A stretch of DNA of 64,000 bases from Actinopolyspora lacussalsi subsp. righensis (GTDB taxonomy: Bacteria; Actinomycetota; Actinomycetes; Mycobacteriales; Pseudonocardiaceae). The stretch lies in assembly GCF_900116555.1 (NCBI RefSeq), contig NZ_FPAT01000001.1, forward strand, positions 740,613 through 804,612, written 5' to 3'. The notes beneath the pieces were generated by a model. The model was not told the DNA's origin. It saw nothing but the letters and a program-made list of their open reading frames with translations, and made no database searches. A program made the position numbers and the translations under genes. The stretch's first letter is position 1. Each line of letters opens with the position of its first letter. Below are positions 54,682 through 62,867 of the stretch, piece by piece.

Positions 54682-56255
54682 CGCCGCACCTCGTCCTCGC
54701 CGGCCAGGGCGGTTCCCCCCGGCTGTTCGGACGTCCCCTCGGAGCTCCCCAGTGGACGGACCTCCTCGGTGCCGAAGTAGCGGAACCGGCCGTTGGCACC
54801 CTGGATCTCGGCTCCCGGGTCGTCGTCCAGGGTCACGGCGAGGTGGCTGCCACCGTCCACATCGAAGTACACCGCGCGCACCGTGGCGACGCGCCCGGTC
54901 AGGAACATGTCCTGCGCGTCGCTGCCGCTGCCCGGCAGCAGGATGACCTTGCTGCCGTTGGACACCGACAGCCCGTCCACCTCGACGCTGTCGCTCTCCG
55001 GCGAGACCGCGGCGTCGGCACCGGGATCCCACCAGGGCACCCCGGGTTCGGGGAACGGTCCCGCGGCCTCGCCGGAGATTCCCGCGCCGGACGAACCGGG
55101 CGGGGCGGGGAAGTCCTGTCGCGGGGATGACGGCGGCGGACCCTCCTGCCGCGCCCCCTTCTCCTCCGGACTCCCCTGCTGTGCCCCCTCCTGCTGTGTT
55201 CCCTTCTGCCGCGAACTCTCCTGCTCCGGCACCGACTCCCGCAGGTATCGCAGCGTGCCGTGCAGCCGTTCCAGCATCTCGGGCGGCATGTTGTCGACGC
55301 CGTCGATGATGCCGCGAGCCCGCTCGTCGGTCTGCCTGGCCTGCTGTTTCTCCCGCTCGGTCAGCGCCATAGTGCGCAGCGTCAGGATCTCGTCGATCTC
55401 GGTGGCGTCGTGCAGCTGCCGTGGGCTCTCGGGGGCGACCCGCGGATCGTCGTAGAGGATGATCGGGGCGGCCAGCACCGCGGCACTCCGGTCCCCGGGC
55501 CCCAGCAGCACCGGCCAGCAGCGCACGTTCTCGCACTCGGCCACCGCGGCGGCGGCCCATTCCGGTGGGGCCGTCGAGGACAGCAGCGCCCCCTGGTCCA
55601 GGCCGAGCAACAGGTGGGTCGCCACGAAGGCGTGCCGCAGCGCCCGCTGCCTGTCCGCTTCCTCGGCCCGCCACTCGGAGGTGTTGTCCACACTCACCCG
55701 CAGCCGCAGACCACCGTAGGGTCCCGCGAGCCGTTCGGCGTCGACCCGCAGCCTGCCCCGCAGCGGACGCAGTTCGCGAACGATCCTGCCCCGGAGCTCC
55801 CCGTCCTGGTCTCGGATCTCCTCGGTGCTCCGGGCCGAATCGTCACGGACGGCGAGTTCGCATCCGCCGTCGAGCAGGTCGCCTACCCGGGCCAGCAGGT
55901 CGTGCTCCTGCTCGACCGCCTCGTCGAACTCCTCGACCACGCGGTCGCCGACCGGCAGCGACGTGACTCGGTGGTACTGACCGTGCTCGTCGAGCGATTC
56001 GATCGAGCGCTGCTGGATGCGCAGGAAGCGCAGCCGGACGTGCACCCGGGCGTCCTCGGGCGCCTCCAGCAGGCACTCGGTGCGCAGGTCGGTGTACTCG
56101 CCGATCGAGTCGTCGGCGTGGCTCGGCGGCATCAGCACCCCGAACTGCCAGCGCACCTGGTTCTTCGGCGAGTCGGCGGTGTAGGGGTAGAGCAGGTAGC
56201 CCTCGTAGAGGACGGCGTCGGCCACCGCCCTCGCCTTGTCGAACAGTTCCGTCAC
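54678..56255 (-). CDS. hydrogenase-locus protein of unknown function
   Basis: 525 aa from GTG 56255, overlapping the DUF6084 stop (GTGA). Residues 1-330 look globular with alternating strands and helices (VLYEGYLLYPYTADSPKNQVRWQFGVL at the start; later ATHLLLGLDQGALLSSTAPPEW). Residues ~340-380 are Gln/Glu/Gly-rich low complexity. Residues ~415-500 form a beta-rich domain (LPGSGSDAQDMFLTGRVATVRAVYFD, LAVTLDDDPGAE). No metal-binding Cys set is present. Overlap with neighbours on both sides implies a role in hydrogenase maturation or regulation. I do not recognise a named family. Confidence 0.8.
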   Translation of the reverse strand: MTELFDKARAVADAVLYEGYLLYPYTADSPKNQVRWQFGVLMPPSHADDSIGEYTDLRTECLLEAPEDARVHVRLRFLRIQQRSIESLDEHGQYHRVTSLPVGDRVVEEFDEAVEQEHDLLARVGDLLDGGCELAVRDDSARSTEEIRDQDGELRGRIVRELRPLRGRLRVDAERLAGPYGGLRLRVSVDNTSEWRAEEADRQRALRHAFVATHLLLGLDQGALLSSTAPPEWAAAAVAECENVRCWPVLLGPGDRSAAVLAAPIILYDDPRVAPESPRQLHDATEIDEILTLRTMALTEREKQQARQTDERARGIIDGVDNMPPEMLERLHGTLRYLRESVPEQESSRQKGTQQEGAQQGSPEEKGARQEGPPPSSPRQDFPAPPGSSGAGISGEAAGPFPEPGVPWWDPGADAAVSPESDSVEVDGLSVSNGSKVILLPGSGSDAQDMFLTGRVATVRAVYFDVDGGSHLAVTLDDDPGAEIQGANGRFRYFGTEEVRPLGSSEGTSEQPGGTALAGEDEVRR

Positions 56256-56893
56256 GGGGTCACCTCGCCCGCGTTGTCCAGCAGCGTTCCGATGGCGGCG
56301 TCCCAGGTGGGGATCGCGTGTTGCGACTGGTAGCGCAGCAGCGCGTCCACTGTGTCGCGGTGCAGGCGGATCCAGTCGGCCCGCGGGAAGTACAGCTCCT
56401 TGAGCCGCTGCCACACCTCGATCGGCATGGCGTAATCGGCCTCCAGCTCCCAGGGGATCTGGTGGACCCAGAAACCGTTGGTCCCCTTGCCGAAGACGGT
56501 GCCACTGAACATCAGCACCATCGGCACCGAACCGGAGCGCAACGAGTGCAGATACTTGCCCGAGGCCACCTCCATGTCGAAGGTGCAGGGCACGGGCACG
56601 TCCACCCGGATGGAGTCGGTGAAGCCGGGTACCTGCGTGGCGACGTTGGCGAACCGCAGGTTCCGCAGCGTGTGGCCCCAGCGGTCCCGTCCGCCGAAGA
56701 GATGGCCGAGCAGCTCCTCCTCGGAGCTGTCGTAGTCGCGCTTGCGGGGCTCGATGTTGATGGCGCAACGCAGCGAGACCGCGTGGATCGGGTCCTCGCC
56801 GGACTCGTCGATGCGCAGCCGGAACAGCAGGGTGGGACCGGCACCGTAGCGTTCGCAGCGCACGTCCTCGCACGTGACGGAGAGGTCAGCCAT
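56252..56893 (-). CDS. DUF6084-family hydrogenase-locus protein
   Basis: 213 aa from ATG 56893 (a GTG one codon earlier is possible). Contains LRIDESGEDPIHAVSLRCAINIEPRKRDY and FGGRDRWGHTLRNLRFANVATQVPGF, then FWVHQIPWELEADYAMPIEVWQRLKELYFP, matching from memory the DUF6084 family that travels with actinobacterial group 1h hydrogenases. It looks soluble, with no Cys ligand clusters. The start lies within the end of the DUF5947 gene and the stop overlaps the next gene. Confidence 0.8.
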   Translation of the reverse strand: MADLSVTCEDVRCERYGAGPTLLFRLRIDESGEDPIHAVSLRCAINIEPRKRDYDSSEEELLGHLFGGRDRWGHTLRNLRFANVATQVPGFTDSIRVDVPVPCTFDMEVASGKYLHSLRSGSVPMVLMFSGTVFGKGTNGFWVHQIPWELEADYAMPIEVWQRLKELYFPRADWIRLHRDTVDALLRYQSQHAIPTWDAAIGTLLDNAGEVTP

Positions 56894-57608
56894 CACCGCA
56901 CTCCCATCCGGGCTGTCCGGAACCGACCCGCTCGCCGCGCTGCCGGAGTCCGGTGAAGAACTCCTCGATGTACTCGCGTGCCTGGCTGCCGCCGTCGAAA
57001 CCGCGCCAATGAGTACGGACCAGTCCGACCAGCCGGTAGCAAGTGTCGACCGGCACCAGGAAAGCCTCGAACTCGGTACCGGACTCGCCGAGCTGGTTGA
57101 TCAGCAGCGCCTCGACGTCCTCGGCGATGTCGGCGAAGGCGGGTTCACCGGCGATCACCTCGTCCCAGTCCTTCGGCGGCAGCGTCGACTCGGTGGCTCC
57201 CGCCGGGCTCGGGTAGAACAGCACCGGCCCGGTGGTCGAGCTGCGGAAGGCGAAGGCCATGCCGACCGGTATGCCGGTGGACTCCCACAGCGCTACGCCC
57301 GGTGGAAAGCTCGGCGCGTAGCGGTAGCGCTCCGGGACTGCGCGGTGTTTGCCGCTGCCCGCCCCCGGGTGGGTGAACAGCAGGTAGCAGGCACGGCAGG
57401 TGCACAGGATGCGGCGGTTCGCCACGTTGACCACATGGGAGTGCCCCGATTGCCACAACTGTTCCGAACACATCTCGCAGCTGGTGCCCGGCGCGCGTTC
57501 GACACGGGCGGACTCACCGCGAGGGCGCAGGAAACGGCGCAACCCACCGGGATCGGTGGTGCCCGCCCCACCGGAGGCTCCGGAGATGGAGGATGTTTCC
57601 GGTTTCAC
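56886..57608 (-). CDS. DUF5947-family hydrogenase-locus protein
   Basis: 240 aa from GTG 57608 overlapping the upstream stop (GTGA). A Cys motif CEMCSEQL near residue 45 with HSHVVNV and ILCTCRACYLLF forms a likely zinc or Fe-S site. A longer domain follows (GVALWESTGIPVGMAFAFRSS, FYPSPAGATES), ending in VDTCYRLVGLVRTHWRGFDGG. DUF5947 proteins are a marker of high-affinity hydrogenase loci in actinobacteria; molecular role unknown. Confidence 0.82.
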   Translation of the reverse strand: MKPETSSISGASGGAGTTDPGGLRRFLRPRGESARVERAPGTSCEMCSEQLWQSGHSHVVNVANRRILCTCRACYLLFTHPGAGSGKHRAVPERYRYAPSFPPGVALWESTGIPVGMAFAFRSSTTGPVLFYPSPAGATESTLPPKDWDEVIAGEPAFADIAEDVEALLINQLGESGTEFEAFLVPVDTCYRLVGLVRTHWRGFDGGSQAREYIEEFFTGLRQRGERVGSGQPGWECGDG

Positions 57609-58546
57609 CGCGCGACCTCCGGAACCGCGAGACGGACACCGCCGTCGTCGGCCAGCAGCGGCAAGGGCTCCAGATGCAGGTTCGGATCCTGCTCCTCCCT
57701 GCCCGCCAGTCGCACGTCGTAACTTCGCGCGCAGCCGGGGCACCGCAGTTCACTCCCGTGCAGCACCGCCCGGCCCAGCTCCGTGTCACATGCGGGGCAA
57801 CGGTCCCGGTAGGCGTAGAGCGATCCGGCCACGTTGCACACCAGCACGCTCGCGCCGCCGATTCCGATCGAGGTGAGCTCACCCTCGGACAGCCGCACGA
57901 GCTCGTCCAGGTTCACCCACTCCGCGGTCTCGGCCACGGCGGAACCGCCGTTGTCCGACTCGGTCGCCAGCGGCAGCAGCGGTCGGCCGCCGGGGCCGGT
58001 GGCGGTGGTTTCCGGCTGGGCCATGCCCTCCACCGCGATGTCGGCGATCTCCGGCGCGGCCTTGCGAATGGCGTCCTCGATGGCCAGTTTCACCGTCACG
58101 GCCGAGGAGGGGCAGCCGTCGCAGTTGCCCTTCAACCGCAGCCGCACGACACCTTCCTCGTCGATGCCGAGCAGCTCCACGTCCCCGGAGTGCGACCCGA
58201 GGTAGGGCCGCACGCTGTCCAGCGCGTCGGACACGCGCTGCCGCACCGGGAGCGGGTGCAGATCGTGCAGCGCCAGCAGCCCGCCGACCAGCTCGTCCGC
58301 CGCCAACCGGTCGAGCAGCTCGGTGCCGGGAGCGTGCTCGGCCAGCAGTGTCGTGATCCGTTCGATTCCGGAGCCGTAGAACCGCATGATGGTGGCGACG
58401 AGGTCCTCGGCCGCCTCGCGGACGCCGGGTGTCTCGGCGGTGTCGAACTTGCCGAGCAGCTCGTCCACGCGGGCGGCGACCGCGCTCGCGTCGTCCTGCC
58501 GGGACTCCGCCTGCGGCGGTGTCCCCGTGGTGGTGGATTGCGTCAT
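57605..58546 (-). CDS. NifU-domain plus Rieske-like Fe-S protein (HhyE candidate)
   Basis: 313 aa from ATG 58546. An N-terminal helical part (1-90) leads into a NifU C-terminal-type domain at ~95-155 with GNCDGCPSSAVTVKLAIEDAI, the CxxC of Fe-S scaffold proteins. At ~220-295 a Rieske-like domain has CPACDTELG and LRCPGCARSYD; the first pair is CPAC rather than CxH, so cluster type is uncertain. In mycobacteria the equivalent gene (HhyE) is proposed to relay electrons from the hydrogenase to quinone. It is separated from hhyL by a 321-bp spacer with R2 copy 7. Confidence 0.85.
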   Translation of the reverse strand: MTQSTTTGTPPQAESRQDDASAVAARVDELLGKFDTAETPGVREAAEDLVATIMRFYGSGIERITTLLAEHAPGTELLDRLAADELVGGLLALHDLHPLPVRQRVSDALDSVRPYLGSHSGDVELLGIDEEGVVRLRLKGNCDGCPSSAVTVKLAIEDAIRKAAPEIADIAVEGMAQPETTATGPGGRPLLPLATESDNGGSAVAETAEWVNLDELVRLSEGELTSIGIGGASVLVCNVAGSLYAYRDRCPACDTELGRAVLHGSELRCPGCARSYDVRLAGREEQDPNLHLEPLPLLADDGGVRLAVPEVAR

Positions 58547-58719
58547 CAGTGGGGAGTCCTCGCGTGAGTGAGTCACGCCCCGGTGCCCGCCCCGAAAGCA
58601 CGGGCACCGGAACGATCGTTCGGAGTTGTACGACTGGTGTGTCACCGGGGTTTTCCGGGACAGGTGACGGATCGGGTGGTTCCTTCGGTGCGCGGCGCGA
58701 AATTCCGCTCCCGCGGCTC

Positions 58720-58840
58720 GCACCACCGCTGGTTCTCCCGTGCGGCTCTCGCGAGGAAGGCCCGACGTGGTGTAGTCGCTACCCGATGTCGGGCCTCCCG
58801 CAGCGAAAGCCGTGCGAGAGGTTCCGCCAAGCGACCACCC
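58720..58840 (+). repeat. R2 inverted repeat (copy 7)
   Basis: Near-complete R2, ~120 bp. Arms GGCTCTCGCGAGGAAGGCCC and GGGCCTCCCGCAGCGAAAGC pair, with GTGCGGC/GCCGTGC-type outer matches and GGTTCTCCC/GAGAGGTTCC at the ends. The loop holds ACGTGGTGTAGTCGCTACC. It lies between the hhyL stop and the NifU/Rieske gene start. Confidence 0.82.
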
Positions 58841-58867
58841 CCGCGACCCGGCCGGAACACCGAGCCC

Positions 58868-60658
58868 TCAGGTCTGGCTGTCGAAGGCGTGCGGGGTGTG
58901 CGTCTTGTCCAGCTCGAACCCCTCCCCGGTGTACATGTGCACCCCGCACGGCAGGCAGGGATCGAAGCTGCGCACGGCACGCATGATGTCGATTCCCTTG
59001 AAGTTCTCCGGGGAGTTCTCCTCGAAGATCGGGGTGTTCTGCACCGCGTCCTCGTAGGGCCCCGGGGTGCCGAACGAGTCGCGCACGCTGGCGTTCCACG
59101 GCGTCGGCGGGTAGGGGTGGTAGTTGGCGATCTTGCCGTTCTGCACCACCATGTGGTGCGAGAGCACCCCGCGCACGGCCTCGGTGAAGCCGCAGCCCAC
59201 GCTCTCGTTGGGTACGTCGAACGGTTCCCAGGTCTGCGTGTTGCCGCCGCGGACCTCGGCCAGCGCCTTGTCCACGAAGTGCAGCGCCGCCGCCGCGCAG
59301 TAGGCCTGGAAGTAGGTACGGGCCCGGTTGCGCTCGATCGCGTTGCTCCACTTCGGAATCTTCCATTCCAGCGTGCGCTCGCCCATCGTGGCGCTCTTGG
59401 GCAGGTTGATCTCCACGCTGTGGCCGGTCGATCTGACGTTGCCCATGTCCACCAGCCCGGCCAGCGCGGTGGTCCACAACCGCGCGATGGGACCGCCACC
59501 GGTGTCCAGCGCCAGGTGTTCGGAACCGTCGAACCAGCGCGGCGACATCACCCAGGAGTACTTGTCGTCGAAGTCCCGCTTGGCCGGTTTGGGAATGGTG
59601 TGCTGGTTCCAGGGATGACGCTGGTCGACCGGGTTGCCCAGCGGATCGCGGTCGACGAACGTCTCCTGGCCCTGCCAGTCCTCGTAGTAGGAGCTGCCGA
59701 GCAGGATCCGGATTCCCAGGTTGATGTCGACCAGATCCGTGGTGACCAACTGCCCGTCCACGACGATGCCCGGCGTGACGAACATCTTGCGGCCCCAGTC
59801 GCTCATGTTCGCGTACTGGAAGTCGCAGTGGTCCGGGTCGTTGAGACTGCCCCAGCAGGCGAGCATGATCCGACGCCTGCCGACCTCCTCGTAGCCGGGC
59901 ATGGCCTCGTAGATGAAGTCGAACAGGTCGTCGTGCATCGGCACGCAGCGCTTCATGAACTCGACGTAGCGCATCAGCCTGGTGAGGTAGTCGGTGAACA
60001 GCTGCACCGTGGCAACCGTTCCCACCCCGCCCGGGTACAGCGTGGAGGGGTGAACATGCCGTCCCTCCATGAGGCAGAACATCTCGCGGGTGAGCCTGCT
60101 GACCTGCAGCGCCTCCCGATAGAACTCACCTTCCAGCGGGTTGAGCGCCCGCATGATGTCGGCGATGGTGCGGTAGCCGTGCTCGGAGGCGTTGGGGGCC
60201 TCGGTCCGCTCGGCCAGTTCCAGCACGCCGGGGTTGGTCTCGCGGATCATCTTCTCGCAGTAGTCGACCCCCACCAGGTTCTCCTGGTAGATGTTGTGGT
60301 CGAACATGTACTCGGCGGCCTCGCCGAGGTTGATGATCCACTCCCCCAGTTTGGGCGGCTTGACCCCGTAGGCCATGTTCTGGCTGTAGACCGAGCAAGT
60401 GGCGTGGTTGTCCCCGCAGATGCCGCAGATGCGGCTGGTGATGAAGTGCGCGTCGCGGGGGTCCTTGCCCTTCATGAAGATGCTGTAGCCGCGGAAGATC
60501 GAGGAGGTGCTGTAGCACTCCACCACCCGCCTGGCCTCCCAGTCGATCTTGGTGTAGATACCGAGGCTGCCGACTATCCTGGTGATCGGGTCCCAGGACA
60601 TCTCCATAAGATCGGATTTCGACTTTCCCGACTTCTTGGCGGGATCGGTCTGTGTCAT
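58868..60658 (-). CDS. hhyL: [NiFe]-hydrogenase large subunit, group 1h
   Basis: 596 aa from ATG 60658. The L1 motif RICGICGDNH lies at 77-86 and L2 DPCLPCGVH at 566-574; their four Cys bind the NiFe centre. Cleavage after His574 would release a 22-residue tail beginning MYTGEG. Sequence features (GYSIFMKGKDPRDAHFITSR, GVDYCEKMIRETNPG) match the actinobacterial high-affinity group 1h (formerly group 5) that oxidises atmospheric H2. It is cytoplasmic or peripheral at the inner membrane. hhyS precedes it by 25 bp. Confidence 0.97.
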   Translation of the reverse strand: MTQTDPAKKSGKSKSDLMEMSWDPITRIVGSLGIYTKIDWEARRVVECYSTSSIFRGYSIFMKGKDPRDAHFITSRICGICGDNHATCSVYSQNMAYGVKPPKLGEWIINLGEAAEYMFDHNIYQENLVGVDYCEKMIRETNPGVLELAERTEAPNASEHGYRTIADIMRALNPLEGEFYREALQVSRLTREMFCLMEGRHVHPSTLYPGGVGTVATVQLFTDYLTRLMRYVEFMKRCVPMHDDLFDFIYEAMPGYEEVGRRRIMLACWGSLNDPDHCDFQYANMSDWGRKMFVTPGIVVDGQLVTTDLVDINLGIRILLGSSYYEDWQGQETFVDRDPLGNPVDQRHPWNQHTIPKPAKRDFDDKYSWVMSPRWFDGSEHLALDTGGGPIARLWTTALAGLVDMGNVRSTGHSVEINLPKSATMGERTLEWKIPKWSNAIERNRARTYFQAYCAAAALHFVDKALAEVRGGNTQTWEPFDVPNESVGCGFTEAVRGVLSHHMVVQNGKIANYHPYPPTPWNASVRDSFGTPGPYEDAVQNTPIFEENSPENFKGIDIMRAVRSFDPCLPCGVHMYTGEGFELDKTHTPHAFDSQT

Positions 60659-60683
60659 GCGGGGATACCTTCCTCGGATCGGA

Positions 60684-61805
60684 TCACCAGGTCGGCCGGT
60701 AACCGGTGTGCAGCTCCCGCCCCTTGCCGCGCCAGGACGGTTCCTTGTCCGCGGTCTTGCGGGTGATGCCGCGGAGTCTGCGGATGGCGGCGCCGTAGGC
60801 GCCGCTCGCGGCGGTGGACAGCAGTGCACCGGGCGGTTCGTCCATGAACGGCATGAACTTGTCCGGGAAACCGGGCATGGTGCATCCGATGCAGATGCCT
60901 CCCACGTTGGGGCAGCCGCCGATGCCGTCCATCCAGCCGCGTTTGGTCACGTTGCACTGCACGACCGGCCCCCAGCAGCCGATCTTGACCAGGCACTCGG
61001 GGGTGCCGTAGTGCTCGGTGAACTGCCCCTGCTCGTAGTAGCCGCCCCGGTCGCAACCCTCGTGGACGGTGGCGCTGAACAGCCACTTCGGCCGCAGCGC
61101 GTCGTCCAGCGGGATCATCGGGGCCTGCCCGGCCACCTGGTAGAGCAGGTACAGCAGTGTCTCGGACATGTTGTCCGGCTGCACCGGGCAGCCCGGCACG
61201 CACACGATCGGCAGACCGGCCTTGGACTTCCACCGCCACCCCAGGTAGTCCGGCACTCCCATCGCACCGGTGGGGTTGCCCGCCATCGCGTGTATCCCGC
61301 CGTAGGTCGCGCAGGTTCCGGTGGCCACGATGCCCAGCGCCTTCGGCGCGAGCCGGTCGATCCACTCGCTGGTGGTGATGGGCTGGCCGGTGTTCGGGTC
61401 GTTGCCGAACCCGCACCAGTAGCCCTCCTCCTTGATGGCCTCGTTGGGGATCGAGCCCTCGATGACCAGCAGAAAGGGTTCGAGCTCACCACGGTCTGCC
61501 TTGTGGAACCACTCGATGAAGGTGTCCGCGCCCTGCTCGGGTCCGCTCTCGAAATCGATCAGCGGCCAGTGCACCCGCACCTCGGGCAACCCGGGCAGTG
61601 CCCCCATCACGATTTCCTCGATGCTGGGCTGCATGGCCGCCGTCAACGAGACGGAGTCACCGTCGCAGCTGAGCCCGGCGTTGATCCACAGGACGTGAAC
61701 CGGCCCCTGCGTACCGCCTCCGGTGTCGCTGTCGGCTCCCGCCCCTCGGGTGGTCGGGTCCTCGTCGGGAACGGGTTTCATGTGTCGTTCGTCGGTCGGT
61801 GCCAC
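60684..61805 (-). CDS. hhyS: [NiFe]-hydrogenase small subunit, group 1h
   Basis: 373 aa from GTG 61805 with GAGGAG upstream. No Tat signal, unlike respiratory group 1 enzymes. The N-terminal ~30 residues are disordered, then VLWINAGLSCDGDSVSLT: Cys47 followed by Asp50 instead of Cys, the three-Cys-one-Asp proximal [4Fe-4S] site reported for the group 1h enzyme. Further ligands are in TGTCATYGG, VPGCPVQPDN, EGCDRGGYY, CLVKIGCWG and GGCPNVGGICIGC. It passes electrons from NiFe to an acceptor, probably the NifU/Rieske protein. It lies 13 bp after the SIS1 gene. Confidence 0.96.
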   Translation of the reverse strand: MAPTDERHMKPVPDEDPTTRGAGADSDTGGGTQGPVHVLWINAGLSCDGDSVSLTAAMQPSIEEIVMGALPGLPEVRVHWPLIDFESGPEQGADTFIEWFHKADRGELEPFLLVIEGSIPNEAIKEEGYWCGFGNDPNTGQPITTSEWIDRLAPKALGIVATGTCATYGGIHAMAGNPTGAMGVPDYLGWRWKSKAGLPIVCVPGCPVQPDNMSETLLYLLYQVAGQAPMIPLDDALRPKWLFSATVHEGCDRGGYYEQGQFTEHYGTPECLVKIGCWGPVVQCNVTKRGWMDGIGGCPNVGGICIGCTMPGFPDKFMPFMDEPPGALLSTAASGAYGAAIRRLRGITRKTADKEPSWRGKGRELHTGYRPTW

Positions 61806-61818
61806 GACGGATCACTCC

Positions 61819-62631
61819 TCACTCACGCATCGAGGCCGGTGTGCCCTGCGGTGCCGCACCGTCCCGATCCCGGGAGAGCGCGGCTTGGGTGAGCTCCCAG
61901 AGCGCGTGGTACAGCGTGGTCTGGGCTTCCTGAATGCGGTGCACGGAGGGTGAGGGCACCACGAACAGGTGATCGATGCTGTCCGATTCGGACATCTTGC
62001 CGCCCTCGTAGCCGGCGATGCCGACGGTCAGCATCCCCCTGCCCTTGGCCTCCTCGAAGCCCGCGAGCAGGTTGGCCGAGTTACCGCTGGTCGAGATACC
62101 GACCGCGATGTCGTTGGGGCCGCCGAACGCGCCGAGCTGCCTGGCGAAGATGACGTCGAAGCCGACGTCGTTGCACAGCGCGGTGACCACCGCGATGTCG
62201 CTGGTCAGCCCGAGAGCGGGCAGCGCGGTTCCCCCCGCGTCGGGATGCAGGAACTGGCTGGCGATCTCCTGGGCGTCGGTGGAGCTTCCCCCGTTGCCGA
62301 AGGCGAGCAGTCTGCCGCCGCGGGCGAAGCGTTCGGCCATAGCCTCCGCGCAGCGGAGGAGGTTGTCGCCGTCGCGCCGGTGCACCTCGACCCGCAGTTC
62401 CCTGATCTCGCGGGCCTTCGTCTCGATGGAGTGACGTACCTGCTCGAACACGGCGTCGACGTCGACCGGCGCGTTGGTCAGGAACGGGTACAGCGCCCCT
62501 GCCGATCCGATGTCGCTCGCCGGTCCGGCGTCGCTCGCGGGACCGCTGTGCGTAGTGGGGCCTGCGTGGGTGGTGGGACCGGCGTGAGCAGCGGGGCCGG
62601 TGTCGGTGTTGGCTTGGTCCACGGTGTTCAC
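61819..62631 (-). CDS. SIS-domain protein 1 (GmhA-like), hydrogenase-linked
   Basis: 270 aa from ATG 62631, overlapping the HypC-like stop by 4 bp. Residues 1-45 are low-complexity with five imperfect repeats of the type AGPTTHAGP. The SIS fold follows: LLAFGNGGSSTDAQEIASQFLHP, ISTSGNSANLLAG and GKMSESDSIDHLFVVPS, as in sedoheptulose-7-phosphate isomerases. Lipopolysaccharide heptose is not expected here, so it probably binds a different phosphosugar or has a maturation role. Homologous to SIS2, one gene upstream. Confidence 0.88.
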   Translation of the reverse strand: MNTVDQANTDTGPAAHAGPTTHAGPTTHSGPASDAGPASDIGSAGALYPFLTNAPVDVDAVFEQVRHSIETKAREIRELRVEVHRRDGDNLLRCAEAMAERFARGGRLLAFGNGGSSTDAQEIASQFLHPDAGGTALPALGLTSDIAVVTALCNDVGFDVIFARQLGAFGGPNDIAVGISTSGNSANLLAGFEEAKGRGMLTVGIAGYEGGKMSESDSIDHLFVVPSPSVHRIQEAQTTLYHALWELTQAALSRDRDGAAPQGTPASMRE

Positions 62632-62867
62632 TCCTCGACGGTCGCGATGGCCTCGCCCGCGTGCACGAGCACGGTGTCGCCGACGGCGGCCGGAACCAGC
62701 GCGACGCTGATCCGTTCGGTTCCGAGTTCGGTTTCCACGTCGGCCATGCCGTCCGCGAGCAGCCGCAGCACGGTGACGCGCACCGCTTCGTCCGAACAGG
62801 TCACGCAGTGCTGCCCGTCGCAGCTCGCGCCGGAGGGCGCCGGGTAGGGAAGCGGCTCCTCGCTCAT
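62628..62867 (-). CDS. divergent HypC/HupF-family protein
   Basis: 79 aa. The C-terminal two thirds (VTVLRLLADGMADVETELG, ISVALVPAAVGDTVLVHAGEAIA) show the HypC OB-fold. The N-terminus does not begin Met-Cys; instead Cys16, Cys21 and Cys24 lie in SCDGQHCVTCSDEA. This is the short actinobacterial HypC-like type and is probably not interchangeable with the canonical HypC at 53620. It is overlapped on both sides by SIS genes, so the three proteins are likely produced together. Confidence 0.85.
   Translation of the reverse strand: MSEEPLPYPAPSGASCDGQHCVTCSDEAVRVTVLRLLADGMADVETELGTERISVALVPAAVGDTVLVHAGEAIATVEE

Noticed and set aside
61819..62631. Reading SIS1 as a lipopolysaccharide heptose gene (gmhA)
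   Set aside because: The organism type is Gram-positive without LPS, no other heptose genes are present, and the gene is locked into the hydrogenase operon by overlaps.
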